A program made the translations under genes and the position numbers. This document shows positions 6,924 to 15,389 of a stretch of DNA of 27,605 bases, one piece after another. The stretch spans positions 1 to 27,605 of the forward strand of contig JAEYPA010000026.1 of the NCBI GenBank assembly GCA_023411225.1. Reading direction: 5' to 3'. Numbering within the stretch: position 1 is the first letter of the stretch; every line of letters begins with the position of its first letter. The notes under the pieces are model-generated. The model saw only the letters and a list, made by a program, of their open reading frames with translations, was not told the origin of the DNA and ran no database searches. This stretch comes from Bacillota bacterium. GTDB taxonomy: Bacteria > Bacillota > Clostridia > Lachnospirales > Lachnospiraceae.

Positions 6924-7250
6924 ATGACAATAAATGAATATCAGAAGTTAGCTATGACCACATTAAATCCCAACATAGACAAAAAAGATGTTTTAATTAA
7001 TGGAGTTATGGGGCTTTGTGGAGAGTCAGGTGAAGCGATTGACATTGTGAAAAAACACTTAGCACAAGGTCATGAGTTAGATAGGGAAAAATTGATAAAA
7101 GAACTTGGTGATGTTGCTTGGTATATCGCTGAGACTGCTACAGCTCTTGATATTGAACTTGAAGAGATATTTACTCGTAATATCGATAAATTAAGAAAGA
7201 GATATCCAGAAGGATTTGATGCAGAAAAATCAATGAATAGAGAAGAATAA
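6924..7250 (+). CDS. MazG-like nucleoside triphosphate pyrophosphohydrolase
   Basis: These all-alpha enzymes hydrolyse (d)NTPs to monophosphate and pyrophosphate and clean up non-canonical or excess nucleotides. The 108-aa single domain shows the paired metal-binding motifs ExxE (GESGEAID, about residues 33-40) and ExxD (KELGDVAWYIAE, about 60-71). These lie on adjacent helices as in MazG and phage-type homologues. AAAGGAGAG precedes the ATG by seven bases. It stands between the lipase pseudogene and a hydrolase gene. Small stand-alone MazG-like proteins are frequent in phages and mobile regions, which fits this neighbourhood. Confidence 0.88.
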   Translation: MTINEYQKLAMTTLNPNIDKKDVLINGVMGLCGESGEAIDIVKKHLAQGHELDREKLIKELGDVAWYIAETATALDIELEEIFTRNIDKLRKRYPEGFDAEKSMNREE

Positions 7251-7320
7251 ATCATAACTTCCTATTGGAGATGTCACTTCTTTATAGGATGTGTAATCGT
7301 AAGAGTTTGGAGGATCGTAT

Positions 7321-7848
7321 ATGGTTTTACTTGTGGTTGATGCACAGATTTGGCTTACAGACAAAGATTTAAATTGTTTTGATAAATTTATGGAGGGTAC
7401 AAAAGCCCTTATTGAAGTTGCGCGTAAGAATGAGGTAGAAGTAATCTATGTACAACATGATAATGGACAAGGGACGGGTTTTTCGGTTGGTGATGCTGGC
7501 TTTGAAATTCATAGAGAATTATATCCAAATGAGGGTGAGAAACGATATGTAAAGACTGTAAGTAGTGTTTTTTGTGGGACGGGGTTAAAAGAGTATCTTG
7601 AGAATAAAGGCGAGGATACGGTTGTAATAGTGGGATTACTAACAAATTTCTGTATTGATGCATCAGTAAAGTCGGCATTTGAAATGGGACTTAAGGTTAT
7701 AATTCCTGAGGGTACAAATACTACATTTGATAATCCTTATATGGATAAAGATATGACTTGTAAGTATTATAATGAATTCATGTGGCCAGGACGATTTGCT
7801 GAATGTATATCTGTTGAGGAAACCATTCGACGAATGGTAGTAAGATAA
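7321..7848 (+). CDS. Isochorismatase-family cysteine hydrolase
   Basis: The 175-aa protein has the catalytic triad of the family: D7 (VVDAQ), K78 (RYVKTVSS) and C111 (LTNFCID). The non-proline cis-peptide region, usually VGxxT, reads VGLLT just before the cysteine. Members include nicotinamidases, N-carbamoyl hydrolases and isochorismatases. The substrate loop here does not allow a choice, and no metal site typical of PncA was seen. The start is set by TTGGAGGA eight bases before the ATG. It is followed after 28 bases by a beta-lactamase-fold hydrolase gene, possibly on the same transcript. Confidence 0.88.
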   Translation: MVLLVVDAQIWLTDKDLNCFDKFMEGTKALIEVARKNEVEVIYVQHDNGQGTGFSVGDAGFEIHRELYPNEGEKRYVKTVSSVFCGTGLKEYLENKGEDTVVIVGLLTNFCIDASVKSAFEMGLKVIIPEGTNTTFDNPYMDKDMTCKYYNEFMWPGRFAECISVEETIRRMVVR

Positions 7849-7876
7849 ACAAGAATTCGACGAGGTGAGAATACGA

Positions 7877-8746
7877 ATGAATTTTGATGCGTTTGTGAAA
7901 GACATACATGAAAATAAGTGGAATGTGTTTGGAGTAGAAATTTATGAAGATGGAGCACTAACACATCAGTACGGTGATACTTCCGATAACAGATATCCGA
8001 TATATTCTGCTACCAAAACGATTACCTCTCTTGCTGTGGGAATGGCGGTTGACGAGGGAAAGCTGAAACTTGATGATTCTATTTTGAATTATTTACCACT
8101 AGGAATTGTTCGCAATCTACCAAAAAAACAAATAGAAACATATAAATCCATTTCAATTAAAAGGCTATTAACCATGTCGATTCCAGAGTACCCGTTTAGG
8201 CCTGAAGGAGATAGCTGGCTTTCTTATTCTTTGAATTTTCCGTTAGATAACAGAAACGAAAGAATCTTTAAATATAATAATGTTTCTGCTTACCTTGTAG
8301 GAGTAGCTACAAGTTGCGCAGTTAATCAGGATCTGTATGATTATCTTGACAGAAAACTCTTTCAGCCACTTGGAATAATTCAGCCACCTTATGAACGTTG
8401 TCCTGAGGGATATTTTTATGGAGCATCTAAGATGGAACTTACGGTAAATGAATTGAGCCGAATCGGACTTCTATTCTACAATAATGGTGTGTATGCAGGG
8501 AAAAGAATAATTTCTTCTGAATATGTCAAAGCAGCAACATCTCTGCAGCAAATGAACCAAGAAGATGGATATGGCTATTTTATATGGAAATATCGCAATG
8601 GGTTTAGTATTAATGGAAAGTTTGGGCAGAGGTGCTATATTCTTCCTGGCGAACACAAGATTATCACATATCTATCTCATATTGAAGATACGTCCTGTGG
8701 GCTAAAAGATAGTATGGAAAAGAATATTTTAGTGAATCAAGAGTGA
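7877..8746 (+). CDS. Beta-lactamase-fold serine hydrolase (class C / PBP-like)
   Basis: The protein of about 289 aa belongs to the serine beta-lactamase-like family that covers class C beta-lactamases, DD-peptidases and esterases. The nucleophile motif SATK (S44-K47 from this start) and a YNN triad (133-135, in FKYNNVSAYLVG, matching YxN) are visible. The KTG/HxG equivalent is less clear, perhaps INGKFGQ. No signal peptide is seen, so it is probably cytoplasmic and more likely an esterase or peptidase than a drug-resistance enzyme. ATG at 7877 is preferred over GTG at 7865 because GAGGTGAG (7862-7869) is correctly spaced for it. Confidence 0.82.
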   Translation: MNFDAFVKDIHENKWNVFGVEIYEDGALTHQYGDTSDNRYPIYSATKTITSLAVGMAVDEGKLKLDDSILNYLPLGIVRNLPKKQIETYKSISIKRLLTMSIPEYPFRPEGDSWLSYSLNFPLDNRNERIFKYNNVSAYLVGVATSCAVNQDLYDYLDRKLFQPLGIIQPPYERCPEGYFYGASKMELTVNELSRIGLLFYNNGVYAGKRIISSEYVKAATSLQQMNQEDGYGYFIWKYRNGFSINGKFGQRCYILPGEHKIITYLSHIEDTSCGLKDSMEKNILVNQE

Positions 8747-8931
8747 ATAAAGCCTTACAGGAAGTTTTTTGATTATCCCAAGTTTATACGAATACTATGT
8801 ATTTAAGGTTTGGTTAGCATCTTTTGTGTAAGTGGAGTTAGAATAGCGGAGGGTGCTACAACGACAGTTCCTTAAAGTGCAACATGAATGTCTTTTGATA
8901 TTTGAGAAATATACCACATTTTGCATCTATA

Positions 8932-9852
8932 CTATATAATTTTCCTCCTCTTAAGTCCAATCATCAGCATGCTGGAAATAATCAAGAACCCTCCAGTCCA
9001 TTGCACTAAGCCTATGGTTTCTCTTAAAAGCAAAATGGATAAAAGTAATGAAGTCAAAGGAATCATTCCCGAAAAAGCGGCTGTTGTATAAGCGTCACAG
9101 CGCTTGACTCCTGCATAGAAAAACACAAATGCTAATGCAGTTACCACAAGTCCATACCAAATCAATGCAATCCATTCAGTTGGGCCAATCCTTTGCAGTG
9201 CCCCGAAGGGGTGTTCCACTAAAGCAGGAAAAAGGGATAGGGCAAAAGCGATTACCGATACTATCAGCGTTTGTACCACAGGATGGATTTGTACATCAGT
9301 ATGTTCTTGCTTCATTGTTTTATGCCTCCTGGAAATGATGTTAAAGGAGGACTCACTTGCTGCAGCGCAGACCATGAATACATTTCCCAATAAGTGCTGT
9401 GATGAAAGCTCTATGGAATATAAGCTCGTCCCCTGCAACAATAGGATTCCCGATACTGTGCAGCCAATACCTAGAATAGTCCAGCCTGTAGGCTTTTCTC
9501 GAAGCACAACGAATGCTAATATCGAGGTGATTGCTGGGGTTGTTCCTGTCAATATACCTGCTTCTACCGTGCTTGTAAGATTCACGCCTAAAAGCAAAAA
9601 TAACCGAAATAGAAATATACCAAAGAATGCCTGAAATAAGAGTAATTTCATATCCCTTCTTGTCAGTAGACGAATTGTCTGGATGCTTTTCCTTCCGTAA
9701 AATAGGGATAAGCACAATATCATAATGCCTAAGCTAACTGCGGTGATGGTAAATCGACCTAGTTTCTCGGAAAGGATGAAACCGGTCAAAACTGAGGTTC
9801 CCGCTAGAGCGAAAGCACACAGCAAATACAATTTTCCCACAATATTTTTCAA
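8932..9852 (-). CDS. EamA/DMT-family transporter
   Basis: This 306-aa integral membrane protein has about ten hydrophobic helices in two EamA repeats (roughly residues 8-140 and 155-300). Each repeat has the typical late glycine/proline-rich helix, such as LTGTTPAITSILAFVVLREKP and FSGMIPLTSLLLSILLLRE. DMT proteins export or import amino acids, sugars or other metabolites, and the substrate is not evident. It starts with TTG, preceded by GAAGGTAAG. It is transcribed divergently from a MocR-type regulator, 118 bases away, a pairing that usually means direct regulation. By MocR precedent the cargo could be an amine, amino acid or vitamin B6 compound. Confidence 0.9.
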   Translation of the reverse strand: MKNIVGKLYLLCAFALAGTSVLTGFILSEKLGRFTITAVSLGIMILCLSLFYGRKSIQTIRLLTRRDMKLLLFQAFFGIFLFRLFLLLGVNLTSTVEAGILTGTTPAITSILAFVVLREKPTGWTILGIGCTVSGILLLQGTSLYSIELSSQHLLGNVFMVCAAASESSFNIISRRHKTMKQEHTDVQIHPVVQTLIVSVIAFALSLFPALVEHPFGALQRIGPTEWIALIWYGLVVTALAFVFFYAGVKRCDAYTTAAFSGMIPLTSLLLSILLLRETIGLVQWTGGFLIISSMLMIGLKRRKII

Positions 9853-9907
9853 TCACTTACCTTCTTTCTTTACTATGGAACTTATTTTGACTATAATTGT
9901 ATCTGAT

Positions 9908-9960
9908 AAACTGGATTGTTATAAGAGCCAGTTTGAGAGCATTTTCATAGAGCCAGTTTG
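9908..9960. promoter_or_regulatory. Probable MocR operator: repeats of CCAGTTT
   Basis: AGAGCCAGTTTG occurs at 9924-9935 and 9949-9960, 25 bases apart. An inverted copy of its core, AAACTGG, lies at 9908-9914. The sites lie between the divergent transporter and MocR-type genes. GabR and PdxR of this family are known to bind direct repeats of this kind. Confidence 0.6.
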
Positions 9961-9970
9961 GAGGTGTCTT

Positions 9971-11362
9971 ATGTGGGGAATTGTACTACGTTATAAAGAT
10001 GAAGTTAGTTTAGCTCGTCAGATTTATTTATCAATGAAACAGAGGATATTGGAGGGGCAGTTCTTACAGGGGGAGGCTTTGCCATCAACACGAGAACTTG
10101 CAAAAGGGTTGAACGTTTCCAGAAATACAGTCTGTGAAGCATATGATATGCTTTTGGCAGAAGGGTTTATTGTTAGCCATCAAGGTGCGCCGACTCGTGT
10201 TGCGAAGGGAATTCACCTTACTATTAAAAAAACAATCCTTCCCATGGAGCGGAAGTTGGATCCGCCTATCTTATGGGATTTCAAAACTGGCCAGCCCGAT
10301 TTATCCCGCTTCCCTCTTAAGCTTTGGGGACAACTGTTGCATGAAGCTGCCAGCACTATGACAACCTCGCTTCTGGAATACAGCGGTCCCAAAGGTTATG
10401 AGCCTTTATGTGAAGAAATTGCACACTGGCTACTCCGCAGTAGAAGTATGGAGGTCAATCCTGAAGATGTATTTATTACGTCGGGTACCACTGAAGCACT
10501 GCATCTTCTGGTAGAGATACTGCATAAGGATGGCCATTCGTTTGTACTGGAAAATCCTTCTCATCAAGGAATGCGTACTGTAGTTTCTGATAGGGGGTAT
10601 TCTACTGACTGGCTTATAGTAGATCAACAAGGCGCAGATATTGCTACACTGAAAGGCAAAGACATCTCGGCAGTCTATGTTACACCTTCGCACCAGTTCC
10701 CATTAGGAGGTATTCTACCTGCTGGACGCAGATCAGCGCTTATTCATTATGCAAACGAAAATGATTTTTATATCATTGAAGATGATTATGACAGTGAATT
10801 CCGCTACTCGGGTTATCCTATTAGTCCAATGTATTCTATGGATTCCTCCCATGTGATATATGTGGGGACATTCAGTAAAACACTGTTTCCTGCTTTGCGC
10901 ATCGGGTTTGTAGTGCTACCCAAACAGTTACAGAAGAAATGGAGACACTATAGGAACTACATGGATGTGCAAAATCCTATCTTGGAACAAATCACGTTAG
11001 CCAATTTTTTGCACATGAGAAAAATGGATAAACATATTGGGCGTATGCGTAAAGTATATGGCGAAAAAAGAGAAATTCTATTGCATTCCATTGAGGATAT
11101 GTTCGGTAGTTCTGTTCAGCCGTGGGGCGATGCTTCTGGTCTACATATAGCTCTCCAGTTTACCGGTATGGAATTCAACGAAGAGTTTATCGGTAAATGT
11201 AGGGAGGCTGGTATCAGAATATCCTCAGTCACGGGGTATTGTTCCATGAAAGATAGCCACAAAGATAAATTGCTATTGGGCTATGGTCATTTAAGCCATA
11301 AGCAAATTCAAGAGGGAATAAAGGCATTATATGAAATTATTCGATTAAACAGTAAATGCTAG
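9971..11362 (+). CDS. MocR/PdxR-type transcriptional regulator (GntR HTH fused to aminotransferase fold)
   Basis: The 463-aa protein joins an N-terminal GntR winged helix (about residues 7-75, with LPSTRELAKGLNVSRNTVCEAY) to a class-I aminotransferase-like domain. The PLP lysine is K303 in GTFSKTLFPALRIGF, and the cofactor aspartate region reads IIEDDYDSEFRYSG. Such proteins bind PLP, and sometimes an amino compound, to switch transcription. The open frame extends upstream to 9725 in the transporter gene, but ATG 9971 is the true start because TTTGGAGGTG lies just before it. The candidate operator repeats lie just upstream. The divergent DMT transporter is the likely target. Confidence 0.93.
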   Translation: MWGIVLRYKDEVSLARQIYLSMKQRILEGQFLQGEALPSTRELAKGLNVSRNTVCEAYDMLLAEGFIVSHQGAPTRVAKGIHLTIKKTILPMERKLDPPILWDFKTGQPDLSRFPLKLWGQLLHEAASTMTTSLLEYSGPKGYEPLCEEIAHWLLRSRSMEVNPEDVFITSGTTEALHLLVEILHKDGHSFVLENPSHQGMRTVVSDRGYSTDWLIVDQQGADIATLKGKDISAVYVTPSHQFPLGGILPAGRRSALIHYANENDFYIIEDDYDSEFRYSGYPISPMYSMDSSHVIYVGTFSKTLFPALRIGFVVLPKQLQKKWRHYRNYMDVQNPILEQITLANFLHMRKMDKHIGRMRKVYGEKREILLHSIEDMFGSSVQPWGDASGLHIALQFTGMEFNEEFIGKCREAGIRISSVTGYCSMKDSHKDKLLLGYGHLSHKQIQEGIKALYEIIRLNSKC

Positions 11363-11573
11363 GTGACTAGCAGAGCTTGTTATACTATTTTAAATTAGTT
11401 GGTATTACGGGAGAGAGAAAGAAATTTATGAATAGTGATGGGGTGATTGCTAGAGATTGCTGGAGAATCGCAGTACAATAAAGAGCTGGATTATTCAAAT
11501 GCTTCCATGATATACTAAAAAATGAAAATAGTTTACTGAACAACTCATATAACTAACGAACAGGAGATGTCAA

Positions 11574-11921
11574 TTGGATATGAATGATTTCCCAGATTTT
11601 ATGAAAAATGAGTTGAACCATATTAATTCTGGCCAGCAGAATACACAGGACATTACAGGATATTATTTTACTGGAAATGACGGTAGCCAAATGGCTTTTT
11701 GGACCTATAATTCTGATAGAGAATCAAAAGAACAAATACATGAGTTTGATGAATATACGGTGTGCGTTGCAGGAGAGTATGTAGAAATATTCAATGGAGA
11801 AGAGCACGTCTTGAGACCAGGAGACGAGGTATTAGTTCCAAAAGGAACGCCACATTATGGAAGAGTAAAAGCTGGAACGCGCACAATTCATTGCTTTGGT
11901 GGGCAACGAATTAAACAATAG
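11574..11921 (+). CDS. Cupin-domain protein
   Basis: The 115-aa single-domain cupin has the first motif around HEFDEYTVCVAGEY (H56, E60) and the second around PGDEVLVPKGTPHYGRV (H94), giving a plausible metal site. Stand-alone cupins of this size act as isomerases, small oxygenases or sugar-binding proteins, and nothing here selects among these. The TTG start at 11574 is favoured: AGGAG (11562-11566) is seven bases upstream, whereas the in-frame ATG at 11580 would be 13 bases away. It is followed after five bases by the methyltransferase gene. The 211 bases before it (11363-11573) show no gene and no clear promoter. Confidence 0.8.
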   Translation: MDMNDFPDFMKNELNHINSGQQNTQDITGYYFTGNDGSQMAFWTYNSDRESKEQIHEFDEYTVCVAGEYVEIFNGEEHVLRPGDEVLVPKGTPHYGRVKAGTRTIHCFGGQRIKQ

Positions 11922-11926
11922 TTTGC

Positions 11927-12655
11927 GTGAATAACTATAATATGGCAAAAGAATCTGTTGCATTTAGAGCATATTGCGAAGATGCATTTGGACAAGATTT
12001 TTCACATGATGGTTTTAGTGACATAAGCCAAATTGATAAGATTATATCTTATATTCCAGACAGAAAAAATGTACATATTTTGGATATCGGTTGTGGTAAT
12101 GGAAAAATGCTTGGTTATATTCAGAGTAGAAAAAAAGTGCACATTCATGGTTTTGATTATTCGAAGAGGGCAATTAAAACAGCAGAAGAGTTGTATCCCA
12201 TTAATGCGGAATTTCGACAAGGTGTAATAGGTGAGATTGAATACCCCGAGAATTCATTTGATTTAATAACTTCTATGGATACCATATATTTTGCCAAGGA
12301 TATGAGGGCCTTTGTTTCACAAGTTAAGACATGGTTAAAGCCAGATGGTGTGTTTATTATTGGATATCAAGAGGGAGATGTGATGCCAAAGACAGAATCT
12401 TTTGATACTATGGAGATAGTAAAAGCATTGCAATATAATCAGATGCTATACGAAGCAGTCGATATCACAGAGCAAACATATATAATGTTAAAGAGAAAGC
12501 GGAATTCGGCTCTGGCACATCAAAGAGAGTTTATGGCAGAAGGTAATGAGAAGTGGTTTCATATGTTGATGCTTCAAACAAAGTGTAGTGAAGATCATTA
12601 TGAAGATTTTGCAAAAAAAATGTCGCGACATATTTTCATTACCACCATGGAATGA
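11927..12655 (+). CDS. Class I SAM-dependent methyltransferase
   Basis: The 242-aa protein has the Rossmann-fold SAM site HILDIGCGNGKML (residues 50-62), followed by an acidic strand end (HGFDYSKRAI). Motif IV-like FDLITSMDTIYFAKD and a post-motif PDGVFIIGYQ are also present. The substrate is unknown. The start is uncertain: GTG 11927 or ATG 11942, neither with a good ribosome binding site, so translation may be coupled to the cupin gene. The last dozen codons (KKMSRHIFITTME) are read from DNA that in another frame encodes the start of a GNAT domain. The C-terminus may therefore be an artefact of a past deletion. Confidence 0.82.
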   Translation: MNNYNMAKESVAFRAYCEDAFGQDFSHDGFSDISQIDKIISYIPDRKNVHILDIGCGNGKMLGYIQSRKKVHIHGFDYSKRAIKTAEELYPINAEFRQGVIGEIEYPENSFDLITSMDTIYFAKDMRAFVSQVKTWLKPDGVFIIGYQEGDVMPKTESFDTMEIVKALQYNQMLYEAVDITEQTYIMLKRKRNSALAHQREFMAEGNEKWFHMLMLQTKCSEDHYEDFAKKMSRHIFITTME

Positions 12656-12905
12656 TGATTGGAGTGAGGAAGAGCAACTGAACAAATACATACTAGATTT
12701 GATAGATATTAGAACAGCAATTCCATATAGATTGTTTGAGGACAATGAAATGGTAGGACTTTCATTGGGACATGTTAAGCATTGGTATACTGGAACAGGG
12801 TATTACATTAATGAATTTTGTGTAAAGCCAGAGAAACAAGGCAGAGGATTAGGAACACAATTTATGGAATTAAACCAAATGGTGTATCTTCATAGAAAAC
12901 TTTAG
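12588..12905 (+). pseudogene. GNAT acetyltransferase fragment, truncated at both ends
   Basis: Recognisable GNAT sequence begins around 12618 (DIFSLPPWNDDWSEEEQLNK) and continues through YYINEFCVKPEKQGRGLGTQFM. The latter holds the acetyl-CoA pyrophosphate loop Q-G-R-G-L-G (residues 84-89). Normal relatives have about 25 more residues at the N-terminus and 50-60 more after the loop. Here the N-terminal part is replaced by methyltransferase codons in another frame, and the C-terminus ends abruptly in ELNQMVYLHRKL. Without the last strands and helix it should not fold as an active enzyme. It overlaps the methyltransferase gene by 68 bases. Confidence 0.7.
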
Positions 12906-12970
12906 TTTAAGATAAAGAATTATGGATGGTTATGGGGAAATAGAAAGAAATGCTATAGGAAAGCTGGTGT

Positions 12971-13894
12971 ATGGTGAAAATAGAGAGACTACTGGCAATA
13001 ACAAACTATCTTCTTTCCAATAAAAGAGTGACTGCGCAGATGATGTCGGTACGTTTTCATGTATCAACAAGAACTATCATGAGAGATATTAACACCCTTT
13101 CTTTAGCTGGAATTCCTGTTGTTACTTATTATGGATCAGATGGGGGATATGAAATACTAGATTCATTTAAGATAGACAGGCAATTAGTAGGGGAAAATCA
13201 TTTTTCATATATTGTTACAGCATTACAAGGGTTACAATCTGCATTTGATAAAGAGGAATTGAATGAGACATTGGAAAAGATGCAAGCCATTGCCCCAAAG
13301 GGTACATCCGATATGGTATTAGATTTTGGTGTATTAAAGGAAAATAGTAATACTAATGACAAATTGATTTTACTACAACGAGCTATACACATTCGTCAAA
13401 AAGTACTGTTTTCGTATATCAATGCTGTTAATGAAGAGAAAGTCCATGAGGTTGAGCCTGTTGCAACAATTTATAAATGGTATAATTGGTATCTGTTATG
13501 CTATTGTCCTAAATATGATGATTATAGAGTATATAAACTTGTAAGAATGAGCAATCTTTCAATTACAGAACAAAAAAATAGTAAGATGCATCATGTGGGC
13601 GAAGCAAAAAAGATGTGGGAACAGGCTGAGTATAAGCGAAAGAGTATTAAGGTGAAGTTATTATGTAAAAGTAGTATTAAAGCCAAGTGTGAAGAGTACT
13701 TAAATGGAAAAATAGTAGAAGAATATGAGAATGGAGAATTTCTATACGAGATGAATGTTCCCGAAAATGAGGTTTTTTGGTATGGTACAGTACTGGCATT
13801 TGCTGATCAGGCTAAAGTCGTTGCACCTCCTGATTTGATAGAAAGGATCTGTTTAAATTGTAATCAAATATTAGAACAATACAAAGAAGTGTGA
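12971..13894 (+). CDS. WYL-domain transcriptional regulator (YafY/DeoR-type HTH)
   Basis: The 307-aa protein has an N-terminal HTH_11-type winged helix (residues 1-60: LLAITNYLLSNKRVTAQMMS, then VSTRTIMRDINTLSLAGIPV). A WYL ligand-sensing domain follows, with the signature WYL at 173-175 in YNWYLLCYC and a C-terminal extension. WYL regulators respond to nucleic-acid or small-molecule ligands, including in phage defence and DNA damage, but many control metabolic genes. The ribosome binding site is weak (AGGAAAG). The gene ends inside a hairpin terminator. No operon partner is evident, and the RidA gene downstream has its own strong site. Confidence 0.9.
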   Translation: MVKIERLLAITNYLLSNKRVTAQMMSVRFHVSTRTIMRDINTLSLAGIPVVTYYGSDGGYEILDSFKIDRQLVGENHFSYIVTALQGLQSAFDKEELNETLEKMQAIAPKGTSDMVLDFGVLKENSNTNDKLILLQRAIHIRQKVLFSYINAVNEEKVHEVEPVATIYKWYNWYLLCYCPKYDDYRVYKLVRMSNLSITEQKNSKMHHVGEAKKMWEQAEYKRKSIKVKLLCKSSIKAKCEEYLNGKIVEEYENGEFLYEMNVPENEVFWYGTVLAFADQAKVVAPPDLIERICLNCNQILEQYKEV

Positions 13895-13920
13895 CATACA
13901 GGTGTCATACTTCTTTTGCT
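13883..13920 (+). terminator. Hairpin terminator overlapping the WYL regulator stop
   Basis: AAAGAAGTGTGACA (13883-13896) pairs with TGTCATACTTCTTT (13903-13916) over 14 bp with one G-T wobble and a 6-base loop, followed by TTTTG. The TGA stop at 13892-13894 is in the left arm. Confidence 0.75.
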
Positions 13921-13968
13921 ATACTGGTTTTATAAAAAAATACAAATTATAAAGTACAAGGAGGAATT

Positions 13969-14334
13969 ATGAGTAGTATTGTTAGAACAAATATAAATGA
14001 GGAATTTGCCTTTTCAGAGATAGTAGAAGCAGGGGATTTTGTATTTCTTAGTTTCTGTGTAGGAAATGTGGGTGCCTCAATTGAAGAACAGGTGCATGGT
14101 GCATTAAATGATATGGAAAAACGTTTAGAGAAACTAAACTTGTCTTTAAGTAATGTGGTTAAAATGGATGTTTTGCTTAAAGACGCCTGGAATATTCCGA
14201 TTATGGAAAAGGTATTTAAGGAGCGTTTTGGTGGCGTATATCCAGCAAGAAAAACAATTCAGACTGAATTTGCTCATGTCGGTGGACCTGATGGTCTGCA
14301 TGTTCAGATGGATGCGATTGCCTATAAAGGATAA
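13969..14334 (+). CDS. RidA/YjgF family protein (enamine/imine deaminase-like)
   Basis: RidA proteins hydrolyse reactive enamine/imine intermediates released by PLP enzymes such as threonine dehydratase. The 121-aa length fits one subunit of the trimer. The key arginine is R94 in YPARKTIQTE, and the C-terminal HVQMDAIAY is the family strand. There an aspartate (D115) stands where RidA itself usually has glutamate, so activity may differ from canonical RidA. AAGGAGGA lies just before the ATG. It is convergent with etfA, 40 bases away; only a weak 6-bp stem lies between them. Confidence 0.88.
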   Translation: MSSIVRTNINEEFAFSEIVEAGDFVFLSFCVGNVGASIEEQVHGALNDMEKRLEKLNLSLSNVVKMDVLLKDAWNIPIMEKVFKERFGGVYPARKTIQTEFAHVGGPDGLHVQMDAIAYKG

Positions 14335-14374
14335 AGTGGAACATGATAGAGAAATGGAAACTGCGCGAAAGAGA

Positions 14375-15388
14375 CTAGTGAAACTCTTTGATTAATGCAG
14401 GAACTACTTCTAACACATCTCCTACGATTCCGTAGGTTGCCACCTTAAAAATAGGAGCGTCAGGGTTCTTATTAATGGCTATAATAATATCTGAAGATGA
14501 TATACCAGCAAGGTGCTGGCTTGCGCCTGAGATTCCACAAGCAAAATATATTTTGGGGCTTACCGTTCTTCCTGATTGTCCTATCTGATGACGATAACTT
14601 ATCCATCCACTATCAACTATAGCACGGGAAGCCCCTACAGCACCACCCAACACATCAGCAAGCTCTTTAATCATTTCAAGATTTTTTGCTTCTCCAATTC
14701 CTCTTCCTGCGGAGACAACAATATCAGCATCTAGTAGGTTCGCCGTCCCATTAATATCCGACACAACATCTATAACATGGGTCTTAATATGCTGAGGTAT
14801 TATCACATTAGGTTCAATGACAAGTCCAGTTCTAGATGGGTCATGCATAAGAGCACTCATAACCTTTGGTCTAACCGTCGCCATTTGTGGCCGGTGATTA
14901 GGACAAATGATGGAAGCCATAATGTTACCGCTAAAAGCGGGCCTGATCTGTATCAGCACCCCATTCTCCTTATCAATTTTTAAATCTGTACAATCAGCCG
15001 TTAGTCCTGTATTTAATCTTGAAGATATTCTTGGTGCAAGAGAACGACCATATGTAGTAGCACCCAATAATACAATTTCTGGCTTGTATTGACTGACTAG
15101 CTGAGCAATGACATCAGTGTAGATTTCATCATTAAAGTGCTTTAGTGCGGGGCTATTCACCATATACACAATATCGGCACCATAAGCAATCAACTTACTT
15201 GCTTCTTCCTTGCCATTTTCGCTTAAGAGAACTACTGATAACGGAACTTGAAGCTGATCAGCCAGTATTCTTCCTTTTCCAAGCAGCTCCATAACTACGC
15301 TGATAGCTATTCCATTTTTTTGTTCTCCAAAGACCCATACACCATTATATTTTGAGGTATTGCAAGAATGAATTCTTGTACTCGCCAC
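14375..15388 (-). CDS. etfA: Electron transfer flavoprotein, alpha subunit
   Basis: EtfA binds FAD and, with EtfB, transfers electrons to or from an acyl-CoA dehydrogenase. The 337-aa protein has the C-terminal FAD-binding core typical of the family: the SGRTVSPKIYFACGISGASQ region (residues 272-291), then HLAGI, IIAINKNPDAPIFKVATYGI and VGDVLEVVPAL. The N-terminal domain has no added ferredoxin module. It starts with GTG one base after the etfB stop, and its GGAGGGAG site lies inside the end of etfB, implying coupled translation. In anaerobes, such acyl-CoA dehydrogenase-etfBA sets often bifurcate electrons from NADH to crotonyl-CoA-type substrates and ferredoxin. That role here is an inference. 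Confidence 0.96.
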   Translation of the reverse strand: MASTRIHSCNTSKYNGVWVFGEQKNGIAISVVMELLGKGRILADQLQVPLSVVLLSENGKEEASKLIAYGADIVYMVNSPALKHFNDEIYTDVIAQLVSQYKPEIVLLGATTYGRSLAPRISSRLNTGLTADCTDLKIDKENGVLIQIRPAFSGNIMASIICPNHRPQMATVRPKVMSALMHDPSRTGLVIEPNVIIPQHIKTHVIDVVSDINGTANLLDADIVVSAGRGIGEAKNLEMIKELADVLGGAVGASRAIVDSGWISYRHQIGQSGRTVSPKIYFACGISGASQHLAGISSSDIIIAINKNPDAPIFKVATYGIVGDVLEVVPALIKEFH

Positions 15389-15389
15389 T

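Noticed and set aside
7251..7320. TCCTAT / ATAGGA pairing before the isochorismatase-type gene
   Set aside because: The arms are only 6 bases with a long loop, and no regulatory family fits.
7409..7964. Minus-strand frames opposite the isochorismatase-type and serine hydrolase genes
   Set aside because: They are antisense to genes with intact catalytic motifs, have His/Leu/Ser-rich composition typical of shadows, and lack start sites.
9129..9715. Frames overlapping the DMT transporter gene
   Set aside because: They have no start signals; the transporter frame has a full ten-helix pattern and explains the region.
11401..11480. Short frame from an ATG after GGGAGAGAG, and the near-repeat ATTGCTAGAG / ATTGCTGGAG
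   Set aside because: The frame has only 17 codons and the repeat is 10 bases with a mismatch; both are expected by chance in this composition.
14368..14389. Possible terminator between the RidA and etfA genes (AAAGAG / CTCTTT)
   Set aside because: The stem is only 6 bp with a 10-base loop and a weak T-run, so it is not strong enough to list as a terminator.
14153..14395. 80-codon frame overlapping the RidA gene
   Set aside because: It is an out-of-frame shadow of RidA with Trp/Met/Arg-rich composition and no ribosome binding site.
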